Shown here piece by piece: positions 53,660-62,396 of a stretch of DNA of 64,000 nt. Every line of letters starts with the position of its first letter. Position 1 is the stretch's first letter. Both the position numbers and the translations under genes were made by a program. Source of the stretch: an uncultured Bacteroides sp. GTDB lineage: Bacteria; Bacteroidota; Bacteroidia; Bacteroidales; Bacteroidaceae. The stretch spans positions 1 through 64,000 of the forward strand of contig UQTJ01000014.1 in the NCBI GenBank assembly GCA_900544075.1. The letters are read 5' to 3'. The notes under the pieces are model-generated. The model was not told the DNA's origin. It searched no databases and was given only the letters and a program-made list of their open reading frames with translations.

Positions 53660-55660
53660 TTATTTCTCTTTTACCGTAAAGCGTTTAATCACATTATAAG
53701 CTGAGAAAAGTCCCAACTCACCGGCCTTGCTCAAATCCTGTATTCCGAGTCGGTTATTGCCGAGGAATATATGAGTAAGACCTCTGTTGAAATAAGCGTC
53801 AGCAAGATTTGGTTCCAACTCCAACACCTTATTATAATCTGCAATCGCCCCACGGTAGTCCTTCATTATAGTAAGGATGTTTGCCCTGTTATAATATGCA
53901 TATACAAAGTCAGGAGCCAGTTCTATAACCTTATCCAAATCCTCGCGTATTTTGGCATAATCCAAAGAGCGAACCTGAGCAGTCTTGTCGTCTGTAGAAA
54001 CTATTTCGAAGCTTTTCTCGCGTTTTCTATACTCCAACTCCTTGTAATGAATCAATGCACGGCTGAAATAAGCCGGGAAGAACAGCGAATCTCTGCTTAT
54101 ACACTCATTCAAATCGTTCAGAGCGTTATCAAAGTCCTGCACCAGATAAAAGTCCAATGCACGAGAATAATAATTCAGAGCATTATCAGGAGCATTTGCT
54201 ATCGATGCCGACAGTTTATCTATCGAACTGAAGTGCTGTTTTACCAGAACTTCATTCAATGCCATCTCATTGTTGGTAATTATCAATCTTTCAGGGAACA
54301 GATGCTTTTCGTTCATCTGTGCAATTCTCTTGTCGAAATTGATTTGCCTTCTCACCTCATCCTTACGTTCATAGTAAGTAAGGGCAAACATCGGCTGCGG
54401 CAAGATATTCACGTTCTTGTCCTGCACCCTTCCGCGATAGTTTGTCTTATATTTGCTTTCCGTATCATCATTGTCTGCCACAACAATCTTACGGTAGTTG
54501 TTCATATTCTTGTCAGACTTCTTTCGCGTCTTGTCATTCGATGCAGTATTATTCTTCGTACCTGTCTGAGCATCAATCTGAGCCTTAAGCACTACCACAT
54601 CATCCGCATCAGCCCTCCTCAAATCACCCATCTTGCGATAAGCCTCTGCCCTGCACTGATACCCCGGCATAAAGTTAGGATATTCATCAATAACAGCTGT
54701 ATAGTCGGCAACCGCACCTTTATAATCACCTGTTTTGCTGCGCAACAAACCTCTGTTGAATGCAGCCATAAGATTATCCGGTTCTACGCTGAGCACAAAG
54801 TCAAAATCTTCGATAGCCCTGTTGTCATCCCCAACCTGCGCTCTGAGCAATCCTCGGTTATAATGCCCTATCAGATTGTTTTTGTCTATATCGAGAGCGA
54901 TATCATAGTCGGACATGGCACCGCGCAGATTATTCTGATGATATCTTGCCAATGCCCTGTTTATATAAATGCCTGAATTCTTGAATGAAAGCCTTGCAGC
55001 CTCGTCAAAATCCGATTCAGCTTCGGCATACTTGCCTCTTTGCATAAACAGAATAGCCCTCGAAGCCCATGGGTCAGGGTTATATCTGTCCATTTCTATA
55101 GCCTTGTCGGCATCAGTCATCGCCTGAAGCGTATCTTTCATTTTCAAAGACACTTCAGTACGCATCAAATAAGCATCAGTATATCTTGGAGAAATAGAAA
55201 TAAGAGTGTCGAGTTCGGCTCTTGCTGTCGAATAATCCTTTTTCTGTATGCGGCATAATATCAGATTATGCCATAAAGCCTCATTCTCCGGTTCTATAGT
55301 AAGAGCTTTCTGATAGTCGGCTATAGCTCCGTCAAAATTATCCTGACGGATTCTGGAGATACCTCTTATCTGATATGTGTTTGCCACGAAAGGATTGCGC
55401 TCGATAGACTCTGTACAATCGGCCTCAGCTCCCTGAAAATCGTCAAGGTTTATTTTCGCCAATCCTCGATAAAAAAAAGGCTCAGCCAGATACGGCTTTG
55501 CATTTATAACCTGATTAAAATATTGTATAGACAATACATAATCCTCAAAATAAAGAGCATTCTTACCTATGGTCATAACCCTGTCAGTATTAATTTGCGA
55601 CAGGACTGCCACAGGCATCATCAAGCCTATATATAATATGTATAGAAGCTTTTTTATCAT
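53660..55660 (-). CDS. Tetratricopeptide repeat protein
   Basis: ATG 55660 is taken as the start: it overlaps the def stop (ATGA) and begins a signal peptide (MIKKLLYILYIGLMMPVAVLSQ); the ATG nine codons upstream lies inside def. The product is 666 residues, periplasmic. At least twelve TPR units of the NALYFEDYVLSIQYFNQVI / GDYKGAVADYTAVIDEYPNFMPGY type run through it, broken by a charged low-complexity insert near 370-410 (NNTASNDKTRKKSDKN). It is probably a scaffold for envelope complexes; the specific role is unknown. Co-transcribed with def and ruvX. Confidence 0.88.
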   Translation of the reverse strand: MIKKLLYILYIGLMMPVAVLSQINTDRVMTIGKNALYFEDYVLSIQYFNQVINAKPYLAEPFFYRGLAKINLDDFQGAEADCTESIERNPFVANTYQIRGISRIRQDNFDGAIADYQKALTIEPENEALWHNLILCRIQKKDYSTARAELDTLISISPRYTDAYLMRTEVSLKMKDTLQAMTDADKAIEMDRYNPDPWASRAILFMQRGKYAEAESDFDEAARLSFKNSGIYINRALARYHQNNLRGAMSDYDIALDIDKNNLIGHYNRGLLRAQVGDDNRAIEDFDFVLSVEPDNLMAAFNRGLLRSKTGDYKGAVADYTAVIDEYPNFMPGYQCRAEAYRKMGDLRRADADDVVVLKAQIDAQTGTKNNTASNDKTRKKSDKNMNNYRKIVVADNDDTESKYKTNYRGRVQDKNVNILPQPMFALTYYERKDEVRRQINFDKRIAQMNEKHLFPERLIITNNEMALNEVLVKQHFSSIDKLSASIANAPDNALNYYSRALDFYLVQDFDNALNDLNECISRDSLFFPAYFSRALIHYKELEYRKREKSFEIVSTDDKTAQVRSLDYAKIREDLDKVIELAPDFVYAYYNRANILTIMKDYRGAIADYNKVLELEPNLADAYFNRGLTHIFLGNNRLGIQDLSKAGELGLFSAYNVIKRFTVKEK

Positions 55661-56211
55661 TTTACAGTCTTCACCTTGTAAGCACAACGGGCTTTTCCTT
55701 CAACCATTTTGTTCAGTTTTCCCTTAATCATCTGTTTTCTCAGTGGAGAAAGGTGATCGATGAACATTGTTCCGTCCAGATGGTCAAACTCGTGCTGCAT
55801 AACCCTTGCCAGATATCCTTCCACCCACTCATCATGCGGATTCATATCTTCATCAAGATAAGTCACATGTATCTTGTCCGGGCGCTTAACACTCTCATGC
55901 ACACCCGGCAAACTCAGGCAACCTTCTTCCATTGAAACCAATTCTTCGCCTGTTTCAACAATATGCGCATTGATATATGCCTTGCGGAAATCCTTGAATT
56001 CAGGCATTTCGTCAGACAGTACATCAAGATTAACCACAACCACACGGATAGGCAATCCTATCTGAGGTGCAGCCAGACCTACGCCATCGGCACGGTCCAT
56101 TGTTTCGAACATATTTGTGATAAGTTCTTTCAGGTTCGGATAATCAGGAGTTATATCTTCAGCCACCTTACGCAATACAGGCTGGCCATATACATAAATC
56201 GGTAAAATCAT
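55657..56211 (-). CDS. def: Peptide deformylase
   Basis: A 184-residue metalloenzyme that removes the formyl group from nascent proteins. All three motifs are present: GVGLAAPQIG (near 43), EGCLS (near 95) and QHEFDHLDG (near 140), whose Cys and two His hold the Fe/Zn. The gene lies between ruvX and the TPR gene in one unit. Confidence 0.96.
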   Translation of the reverse strand: MILPIYVYGQPVLRKVAEDITPDYPNLKELITNMFETMDRADGVGLAAPQIGLPIRVVVVNLDVLSDEMPEFKDFRKAYINAHIVETGEELVSMEEGCLSLPGVHESVKRPDKIHVTYLDEDMNPHDEWVEGYLARVMQHEFDHLDGTMFIDHLSPLRKQMIKGKLNKMVEGKARCAYKVKTVK

Positions 56212-56234
56212 ATTTCTAATTGTTTATTCTGTTT

Positions 56235-56651
56235 TTAATATTTTTTTGATTCGAGATAAGACTGCAGAATTATAGTAGCACTTATTTCGTCCACCAGCGC
56301 CTTGTTCTGCCTGTCCTTTTTCTTAAGTCCTCCGGCAAGCATCGCCTGGTGTGCAAGCACTGAGGTAAACCTTTCATCTACCAGTTCCACAGGAATTTCA
56401 GGAAGCAACTTTTTAAGTCTGTTCATAAACGGGATAATATTCTTCATATTCTCCGAGTCTTCGTAGTTCATCTGTTTAGGATGACCTATGATTATCCGCT
56501 CCACCTTTTCCTGACAGACATACTTCTGTATGAAGTCTACAAGTTCGTGCGTAGCCACTGTAGTAAGACCGCTTGCAATAATCTGCATCGGATCCGTCAC
56601 AGCAAGCCCCGTACGCTTCCTTCCATAATCTATAGCTAAAATTCTACTCAT
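56235..56651 (-). CDS. ruvX: Putative pre-16S rRNA nuclease / Holliday junction resolvase-like YqgF (RuvX)
   Basis: The start at 56651 (MSRILAIDYGRKRTGLAVTD) matches the family start; an upstream ATG adds four residues. The product is 138 residues, RNase H fold, with the acidic residue in AIDYG, VVDERFTS-like VELVDERFTS and a C-terminal VDEISATIILQSYL. It acts in 16S rRNA 5'-end maturation in E. coli. First gene of ruvX-def-TPR. Confidence 0.92.
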   Translation of the reverse strand: MSRILAIDYGRKRTGLAVTDPMQIIASGLTTVATHELVDFIQKYVCQEKVERIIIGHPKQMNYEDSENMKNIIPFMNRLKKLLPEIPVELVDERFTSVLAHQAMLAGGLKKKDRQNKALVDEISATIILQSYLESKKY

Positions 56652-56723
56652 AAGTGGCAGCAAATTTACGAATTAATTTTATTAGCACATTATATATAAG
56701 ACTTAAAAAATCCTACCGCCTGA

Positions 56724-57677
56724 TTAATACACCAGTCCGACATTGTCAATCCAAAGAGTATTTCCCGGCGAACCGACAAACGCGCCACCGATGCTTGAAG
56801 TGAACTGCACAAGAATATGTGTAGGCGTTTCATCCTTATCCGCCCATCCGTTTTCATTTATCATCACGCTTTCCCCCTTACTGTTTCGGGCGTGATAACC
56901 TCCGGTTCCCAAAGCCATCAGTTCCGGCACATAATTACTGCTTCCGGTTATGTCACCATACATAATCTCATATGTGGCAGCATTATTCCAGTCAGTAGAT
57001 GATGTATACTTCACAGCTGCAGTCCCTACCCTTTTGGCTATGATATTGCCCTCTGCATCTTCAGTTCTTTTCTGAAGATAGCAAACCATTATGGCTGCAT
57101 CTTTACCCTTTACCACTGACTTCTTGCTGAATCCCGTAAGACGGATTCTGTCCTTCTGGTCAGACATTTTCACCTTATAGTCATAGCGTATTGCTTTCGG
57201 TCTTTTAGTAAAAGGTACTCCACAGTTCAAGGCCTTTTCTCCGTCCTTGGTTCCTGTGATAGGTTCCTTCATATCTCCAAGATACAACGAGCCTGAGGCA
57301 AGCACAGTTATATTTACAAGTCCCAAAACCTTGACACTTTCAATATGAGTTTCCAGACGGGCACATTTTCCATACCATCTTTTCTCAGGATAGACACTCG
57401 TATTGGTCTTCACTATTCCTACAACCTTTGCCATTACGTTTGAGTTTCCCCATGGCGAGCCACCCTGATTTACATACGGATTGTTTCCGTCAAGTTCCAT
57501 TTCCGGGCCTAACTCATACAAGTGCTTCACGTTTCCGCCAATAATGGCAGATTCCTCTATCCTTCTGGTAACCCACTGATCCATGTTACCATACTTGAAC
57601 AGCTCAAACTTCTCCTGTGCCACAGCAGATACTGCAAGCAAAATTCCTATAAGACAAACATAATATCTATTTTTCAT
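56724..57677 (-). CDS. PCMD-domain (putative carbohydrate metabolism) secreted protein
   Basis: A 317-residue protein with a signal peptide (MKNRYYVCLIGILLAVSAVAQ). The rest is a beta-rich PCMD-type domain (FKYGNMDQWVTRRIEESAIIGG, then GALNCGVPFTKRPKAIRYDYKVKM and a final PGNTLWIDNVGLVY). The domain is common in Bacteroidetes and thought to bind glycans; no enzyme activity is known. It is monocistronic, with a promoter at 57705-57712 next to the terminator of the upstream SPOR gene. Confidence 0.82.
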   Translation of the reverse strand: MKNRYYVCLIGILLAVSAVAQEKFELFKYGNMDQWVTRRIEESAIIGGNVKHLYELGPEMELDGNNPYVNQGGSPWGNSNVMAKVVGIVKTNTSVYPEKRWYGKCARLETHIESVKVLGLVNITVLASGSLYLGDMKEPITGTKDGEKALNCGVPFTKRPKAIRYDYKVKMSDQKDRIRLTGFSKKSVVKGKDAAIMVCYLQKRTEDAEGNIIAKRVGTAAVKYTSSTDWNNAATYEIMYGDITGSSNYVPELMALGTGGYHARNSKGESVMINENGWADKDETPTHILVQFTSSIGGAFVGSPGNTLWIDNVGLVY

Positions 57678-57704
57678 AACTCGTTTATACTAAATTATAT
57701 TTTG

Positions 57705-57712
57705 CAAAGGTA
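57705..57712 (-). promoter_or_regulatory. Promoter -7 element of the PCMD gene
   Basis: The minus strand reads TACCTTTG then C, an exact match, about 28 nt ahead of the start codon. It sits directly after the T-run of the preceding terminator. Confidence 0.6.
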
Positions 57713-57713
57713 T

Positions 57714-57745
57714 AAAAAAAAAGCGACAGCTTATCGCCGTCGCTT
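57714..57745 (-). terminator. Terminator of the SPOR-domain gene
   Basis: AAGCGAC (57745-57739 on the minus strand) pairs with GTCGCTT (57727-57721), followed by a run of T. Confidence 0.88.
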
Positions 57746-57780
57746 ACAAATAGAATATCTATTCCGAACTTTCTGCTATT

Positions 57781-58281
57781 TTAATATATTCTATACAACA
57801 ACCAAGAGCCCTGGAAATCCTCACGGTTAGGATACTTAGCCTTGAAAGCATCTCTGGCTGCTGCAGCTTCTTCTCTTGTGTCAAAAGAAGATACAATCAC
57901 ACGATACATATTGCGTTCAGCGTTATATACCACTTTAGCATTATATCCTTGACCGTCAAGTGTAGATTTCAATCCGTCAGCATTAGCCTTAACACCGAAG
58001 CTACCGCACACTACGCTGAAAGCTTTAAGTCCGTCGCCTGAAACAAGCTCCACTTTTTCCTCACGCACAGGTGCCGGAGCAACAGGTGCAGGAGTAGCAA
58101 CCGGAGCAGCCTCTACTACAGGTGCAGTTTCAACTACAGTTTCTTTCTGCTCAGCAGCCTCAGCCAATTCATTTTGTTTAGCTTTCTCATAAGCTTTCTT
58201 ATACGCACTTTCACTTGATTTGCAAGAAGAGAATGCCAAAACGAGGCATAATCCCATTCCTAAGACGAATAATTTTTTCAT
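57781..58281 (-). CDS. SPOR-domain lipoprotein
   Basis: A 166-residue protein. The lipobox AFSSC puts the lipidated Cys at 20. A Pro/Ala/Val-rich linker (VAPAPVREEK region) is followed by a SPOR domain at about 85-160 (AFSVVCGSFGVKANADGLKSTL ... YRVIVSSFDTREEAAAARDAF), which binds denuded peptidoglycan at septa. A role in division or envelope maintenance is inferred from the domain. Monocistronic. Confidence 0.9.
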   Translation of the reverse strand: MKKLFVLGMGLCLVLAFSSCKSSESAYKKAYEKAKQNELAEAAEQKETVVETAPVVEAAPVATPAPVAPAPVREEKVELVSGDGLKAFSVVCGSFGVKANADGLKSTLDGQGYNAKVVYNAERNMYRVIVSSFDTREEAAAARDAFKAKYPNREDFQGSWLLYRIY

Positions 58282-58332
58282 TTTGCCTTACATTTATTTG
58301 TTTTAATAATCTGCCTACTTAGTTTTTCATGG

Positions 58333-58340
58333 CAAAAGTA
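58333..58340 (-). promoter_or_regulatory. Promoter -7 element of the SPOR gene
   Basis: The minus strand reads TACTTTTG, fitting TAnnTTTG, 52 nt ahead of the ATG. Confidence 0.5.
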
Positions 58341-58446
58341 GTAATATAAACATTTCCATGCTGTTAAAAACAGTTAATTATACATTCAACTAAATAAATT
58401 GATATTATTTCACGTACAAAAGCAGACAAATTACAATCTTTTTTAT

Positions 58447-58454
58447 TAGATTTG
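58447..58454 (+). promoter_or_regulatory. Promoter -7 element of the YtxH gene
   Basis: TAGATTTG fits TAnnTTTG; the start would be near 58461, about 45 nt before the ATG. No clear -33 element. Confidence 0.5.
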
Positions 58455-58506
58455 TGGAAAGCAAACCAAAAGAAGTAATAATACACACTGATAAAACATT
58501 ATTATC

Positions 58507-58710
58507 ATGAAAGCATTAAACATTGTAGCAGCATTCTTGGGCGGTGTAGCTCTTGGTGCAGCAGCCGGAATCTTATTCGCTCCGGAGAAAGGCGAAGAAA
58601 CTCGTAGAAAAATTGCTGAAATCCTACGCCAAAAAGGAATCAGACTGAACCGTGCCGAAATGGAAGATTTAGTTGACCAGATTGCAGCAGAAGTAAAAGA
58701 TGCCGAATAA
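58507..58710 (+). CDS. YtxH-domain small protein
   Basis: A 67-residue protein: one hydrophobic Ala/Gly-rich helix (IVAAFLGGVALGAAAGILFAPEKGEETR) followed by a charged helix. The GILFAPEKGEETR segment is the YtxH signature. Stress-linked in Bacillus; function unknown here. It heads a cluster with a holin-like membrane protein and a small basic protein. Confidence 0.88.
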   Translation: MKALNIVAAFLGGVALGAAAGILFAPEKGEETRRKIAEILRQKGIRLNRAEMEDLVDQIAAEVKDAE

Positions 58711-58768
58711 AAAGACATTCACACAGAACAACAGTTCTGTAAAATCAAGATTTTAAGAAAGTACATTA

Positions 58769-58839
58769 GGGATTTTAAAAGGAAAAGCCGCTCACGCGAA
58801 ATGCGACTGACGGAACTTCCTTTTAAATTTCCCTTTTTT
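58769..58839 (+). terminator. Long inverted repeat with T-run between the YtxH and holin-like genes
   Basis: 58769-58783 pairs with 58818-58833 (about 15 bp, one bulge), followed by six T (58834-58839). It would end part of the YtxH transcript or protect it. It also makes the ATG at 58801, inside the loop, an unlikely start. Confidence 0.6.
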
Positions 58840-58863
58840 ATTAATGACAAAACCATAGAAGTT

Positions 58864-59247
58864 ATGTTTGCCAACGACAAAAGCATTGACAATCTGGAAG
58901 CCTTGTTCAAGGAAATAAAGAAATACATAGAGCTTCAGGGTCAATACATCAAACTCGACCTGGTAGAGAAACTCACCATACTGATATCAACCCTCATCCT
59001 GATATGTGTCCTCATCGTATTGGGAATGACGGCATTGTTTTATTTCTCCTTCATGTTAGTCTACACGATAGATTCTTTCGTAAATAATATCATAGCCAGC
59101 TATGCCATCATAGGCGGATGTATATTGCTCTTAGGAATTGCAATATACATATTCAGACAAAAGATTATTTTCCAGCCTATGGTGAATTTCCTTGCAAGAC
59201 TATTCCTCGAGGACAAAGACAAAGAAGAGAACAACCCTAAACAATAA
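58864..59247 (+). CDS. Holin-like membrane protein (phage_holin_3_6/YqjE type)
   Basis: ATG 58864 (MFANDKSIDNLEALFKEIKKY) is preferred over 58801, which falls in a hairpin loop. The 127-residue product has a soluble N-terminal helix and two membrane helices (LTILISTLILICVLIVLGMTALF and IIASYAIIGGCILLLGIAIYIF). It resembles the Actinobacterial-holin/YqjE family, which is not a phage gene in this setting but is common beside YtxH proteins. Confidence 0.75.
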   Translation: MFANDKSIDNLEALFKEIKKYIELQGQYIKLDLVEKLTILISTLILICVLIVLGMTALFYFSFMLVYTIDSFVNNIIASYAIIGGCILLLGIAIYIFRQKIIFQPMVNFLARLFLEDKDKEENNPKQ

Positions 59248-59253
59248 TGTATC

Positions 59254-59517
59254 ATGAACGATATCACCAAATACAGCATACAGATTATATCGGAAAGAAA
59301 GAACAGAAAAAAGGATGAGCTCAGACAGTCAAAACAGAGAATACACGAGCTGACACAAAATCTGTTCTCTCCACCGGAAACAAAAAACAAGATGGACCTG
59401 ATGATGCACCATTTCAACACCGGATTGGCTGCATACGACGGAATAATGACCGGAGTGAAAATATACAGAAGAATAAAAGACATCTTTTCAGGCAAAAAAC
59501 ACAAGAAACTATCATAG
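59254..59517 (+). CDS. Small basic protein of unknown function
   Basis: An 87-residue, helical and Lys/Arg-rich protein (ISERKNRKKDELRQSKQR) ending KKHKKLS. It starts 6 nt after the holin-like gene, so it is the third member of the YtxH cluster. Similar small proteins follow YtxH-holin genes in Bacteroides; function unknown. Confidence 0.75.
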   Translation: MNDITKYSIQIISERKNRKKDELRQSKQRIHELTQNLFSPPETKNKMDLMMHHFNTGLAAYDGIMTGVKIYRRIKDIFSGKKHKKLS

Positions 59518-59548
59518 GGCTACGTTTTTATGCACCGGATATTTTTAG

Positions 59549-59556
59549 TATGTTTG
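59549..59556 (+). promoter_or_regulatory. Promoter -7 element of the LemA-TPM operon
   Basis: TATGTTTG fits TAnnTTTG. A TTTT at 59526-59529, 19 nt upstream, may serve as the -33 element. Confidence 0.55.
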
Positions 59557-59596
59557 TGCTGAATTTCAATTTAATATTTATAAACCCAAAGTAATT

Positions 59597-60184
59597 ATGA
59601 AGAAAACCTGGACAATCATCACTGTTATAGCAGTAATAGTAATTTTAGTAATTTACAGTATTTCATCCTACAACTCGCTTGTAACACAAGACGAATCGGT
59701 AAGTACAGCATGGAGCAACGTAGAGAACCAGTACCAGCGTCGCGCCGACCTCATCCCTAACCTCGTAAACACTGTAAAGGGATATGCCGCACACGAAAAG
59801 GAAACTCTCGATGCCGTTGTTTCGGCAAGGTCGAAAGCTACTCAGGCAACAATCAGCATTGACGACCTTACTCCCGAGAAACTTCAGGCATACCAGAAAG
59901 CACAGGGCGAAATAGGTGCAGCTCTCGGCAGACTGCTTGCCATTACAGAAAACTATCCCGACCTTAAAGCCAACGAAAACTTCCAGGCTTTGCAGGCTCA
60001 GCTTGAAGGTACAGAAAACAGAATCAGTGTGGAACGCAGAAAATTCAACGAAACAGCCAAGAGTTACAACACAACAATCCGCCGTTTCCCTAAAAACATC
60101 ATAGCAGGACTCTTCGGTTTCGAGAAACGTCCTTACTTTGAGGCAGCAGAAGGCTCTGAAAAAGCACCGGAAGTAAAATTCTGA
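59597..60184 (+). CDS. LemA family protein
   Basis: A 195-residue protein. An N-terminal membrane anchor (IITVIAVIVILVIYSISSYN) is followed by a helical domain with the LemA landmarks SNVENQYQRRADLIPNLVNTVKGYAAHE and FNETAKSYNTTIRRFPKNIIAGLFGFEKRPYFEA. Function is not settled; LemA genes are regularly paired with TPM-domain genes, as here, 10 nt upstream. Confidence 0.93.
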   Translation: MKKTWTIITVIAVIVILVIYSISSYNSLVTQDESVSTAWSNVENQYQRRADLIPNLVNTVKGYAAHEKETLDAVVSARSKATQATISIDDLTPEKLQAYQKAQGEIGAALGRLLAITENYPDLKANENFQALQAQLEGTENRISVERRKFNETAKSYNTTIRRFPKNIIAGLFGFEKRPYFEAAEGSEKAPEVKF

Positions 60185-60194
60185 TTCACAGTCT

Positions 60195-61127
60195 ATGAGA
60201 AAACTGAGTTTCATAGCTATAGTGCTCGCCCTGTGCTGCTGCATGTCGGTAACAGCCAAAGAATATAAGGTAAAGGATGTCCCGATGGTGCATCTTATGG
60301 ACCGCACACGCTACGTCAGCAATCCTGACAATATTCTTTCTGCCGAAACCGTTGCTGCCATAGACACCACACTTTTTTCACTTGAACAGAAAACAGGAAT
60401 ACAGGTTCTTGTAGTTGCAGTAGAGCAGATTGAAGGAGGCGACTGTTTCGATTTCGCATATCGCTTAGGTCAGGAAAACGGTGTAGGCCAGAAAGAAAAG
60501 GACAACGGACTGGTTATACTCCTCGTGACAGGAGAACGATGCATCCAGTTTGCCACCGGTTACGGACTTGAAGGTGTATTACCGGATGCCGTCTGCAAGA
60601 AGATACAGGTGAGATATATGAACAAAGCCTTCTCACAAGGCAACTGGGATGCTGGTATGCTCGCCGGAATAAAAGCCGTCAGAGGATATCTTGCCGGAGA
60701 AAGCGGAACACCCGACAGTCCACGCTCAGGTTCAGGAGGAGATTCCGGAGTACTGTTCATTTTGCTTTTCAGCGTTATAGGTTTCACCATGTTCTATCTT
60801 TGGCTTAATGTCAGACGACAAAGACGCTGTCCGCAATGCCATAAGCAGACCATGAAAGTCATCTCCAGACGTACCATAGCCCAATACCCTACATACCATA
60901 TTGAAGAAATAGTGTCATGCTGCTCAAACTGTGGCCACTGCGTGCGTAAGGAACAGCGCATAGACGATGAGAACAATCATCACCACGGCAGACGAAGCGG
61001 ACCGTTCGGTGGAGGAATCTTCATGGGTGGAGGTTTCGGCCGTGGCGGATTCGGAGGCGGTGGCTTCGGCGGTGGAAGTTTCGGAGGAGGCAGCTTCGGA
61101 GGCGGTGGTGCCGGAAGTAAATTCTAA
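60195..61127 (+). CDS. TPM-domain (YgcG) membrane protein with zinc-ribbon-like segment and Gly-rich tail
   Basis: A 310-residue protein. A signal peptide (residues 1-22) is followed by a TPM domain (about 35-165, with RTRYVSNPDNILS near its start) and a membrane helix (VLFILLFSVIGFTMFYLWL, about 185-203). Then comes a cytoplasmic segment with two CxxC pairs, CPQCHKQ and CCSNCGHC, which may form a zinc ribbon, and a low-complexity tail (GGGFGRGGFGGGGFGGG type) ending GAGSKF. Paired with LemA; role in envelope stress or photosystem-type repair is only known by analogy. Confidence 0.88.
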   Translation: MRKLSFIAIVLALCCCMSVTAKEYKVKDVPMVHLMDRTRYVSNPDNILSAETVAAIDTTLFSLEQKTGIQVLVVAVEQIEGGDCFDFAYRLGQENGVGQKEKDNGLVILLVTGERCIQFATGYGLEGVLPDAVCKKIQVRYMNKAFSQGNWDAGMLAGIKAVRGYLAGESGTPDSPRSGSGGDSGVLFILLFSVIGFTMFYLWLNVRRQRRCPQCHKQTMKVISRRTIAQYPTYHIEEIVSCCSNCGHCVRKEQRIDDENNHHHGRRSGPFGGGIFMGGGFGRGGFGGGGFGGGSFGGGSFGGGGAGSKF

Positions 61128-61153
61128 TAAACATGCACACATTTCTTGGTGCT

Positions 61154-61229
61154 GACTATAGTCGGCAGCATTGCCCACTATGGTCAGCAGCATTACCGAC
61201 TATAGTCGACAGTGGTGCCGACTATAGTC
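61154..61229. repeat. 22-bp tandem repeat with the palindrome GACTATAGTC (4 units)
   Basis: Units start at 61154, 61176, 61198 and 61220, exactly 22 bp apart. Three carry GACTATAGTC and the second CACTATGGTC; spacers are of the GGCAGCATTGCC type. The period equals that of the arrays at 8359 and 29582 but the sequence differs. It lies between the TPM gene and aroC; no gene is seen in 61128-61314. Confidence 0.9.
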
Positions 61230-61314
61230 AGCATCAAAATTCGCCCGGTCATTTCGGCTATAGGACCGGCAAACGACAAACCATTAATACATAAATATAA
61301 AAAAACAAGATACA

Positions 61315-62394
61315 ATGTACAACAACACTTTTGGAAATATATTCCGTCTGACAAGCTTCGGCGAGTCGCACGGTAAAGGCATAGGAGGAGTGATTGACGG
61401 CTTCCCTGCCGGAATACATATAGATATGGATTTCATCCAGAAAGAACTTGACAGAAGAAAACCCGGACAGTCTGCCATTACAACGGCACGCAAGGAGTCT
61501 GACCAAGTGGAATTTCTTTCGGGTATATACGATGGAGTTTCTACAGGATGCCCTATAGGCTTCGTGGTATGGAACACCAACCAGCATTCAGGCGACTATG
61601 ACAATATGAAGGATGTTTTCCGCCCATCGCATGCCGATTTCACATACACTCAGAAGTACGGACTGCGCGACCACCGCGGAGGAGGACGCTCGTCGGCACG
61701 CGAAACCATCTCACGTGTAGTAGCCGGAGCATTGGCAAAAATAGCATTGAAACAACTTGGAGTAGAAATCACAGCATACACATCGCAGGTCGGCGGGCTG
61801 AAACTCGACAAGGACTATACAGCCTATGATTTGAGCGAGATTGAAAAGAACCCGGTAAGATGTCCGGACCCGGCTATGGCACAGACTATGGCAGACCTAA
61901 TTTTCAAGACTAAGGGAGAAGGCGACACCATAGGAGGAACAGTGGACTGCGTAATAAAGGGATGCCCTATAGGACTCGGTCAACCCGTATTCGGAAAGCT
62001 ACACGCAGCACTCGGAAATGCAATGCTTACCATCAATGCAGCCAAAGGATTCGAATACGGACAGGGATTCGGCAGCATGGAGATGAAAGGCAGCCAACAG
62101 AACGATATTTTCTATAACGACAACGGCAAGATAGCTTTCCACACAAACCGTTCCGGAGGTATTCAGGGCGGTATAAGCAACGGACAGGATATATACTTCA
62201 AAGTAGCATTCAAGCCGGTTGCTACAGTGCTTATGGAACAACAAACAGTGGATAAGGACGGCAACGAAACAATACTCAAGGCCAAAGGAAGACATGACCC
62301 GTGTGTACTCCCGAGAGCAGTACCTATAGTGGAAGCTATGGCAGCCATGACCATACTCGATTATTATCTGTTAAACAAAACAACAACTCTATAA
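61315..62394 (+). CDS. aroC: Chorismate synthase
   Basis: A 359-residue FMN-dependent enzyme that makes chorismate from EPSP, the last common step of aromatic synthesis. Signature segments are GESHGKGIGGVIDGFPAG (17-34), HADFTYTQKYGLRDHRGGGRSSARET (about 103-128) and RSGGIQGGISNGQDI. Full length. The next gene starts 2 nt after its stop. Confidence 0.96.
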   Translation: MYNNTFGNIFRLTSFGESHGKGIGGVIDGFPAGIHIDMDFIQKELDRRKPGQSAITTARKESDQVEFLSGIYDGVSTGCPIGFVVWNTNQHSGDYDNMKDVFRPSHADFTYTQKYGLRDHRGGGRSSARETISRVVAGALAKIALKQLGVEITAYTSQVGGLKLDKDYTAYDLSEIEKNPVRCPDPAMAQTMADLIFKTKGEGDTIGGTVDCVIKGCPIGLGQPVFGKLHAALGNAMLTINAAKGFEYGQGFGSMEMKGSQQNDIFYNDNGKIAFHTNRSGGIQGGISNGQDIYFKVAFKPVATVLMEQQTVDKDGNETILKAKGRHDPCVLPRAVPIVEAMAAMTILDYYLLNKTTTL

Positions 62395-62396
62395 CC

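Noticed and set aside
53771..54976. Long open frame on the plus strand (401 codons)
   Set aside because: It is the antisense shadow of the TPR protein; the repeats on the other strand explain it.
58801..58863. Upstream start for the holin-like gene
   Set aside because: The ATG lies inside the loop of a long hairpin and the added residues run through its stem.
58864..59247. Prophage holin
   Set aside because: No other phage gene is near; it belongs to a YtxH-type housekeeping cluster.
61154..61229. CRISPR array
   Set aside because: Spacers are similar to each other and too short; the repeat is a palindrome array.
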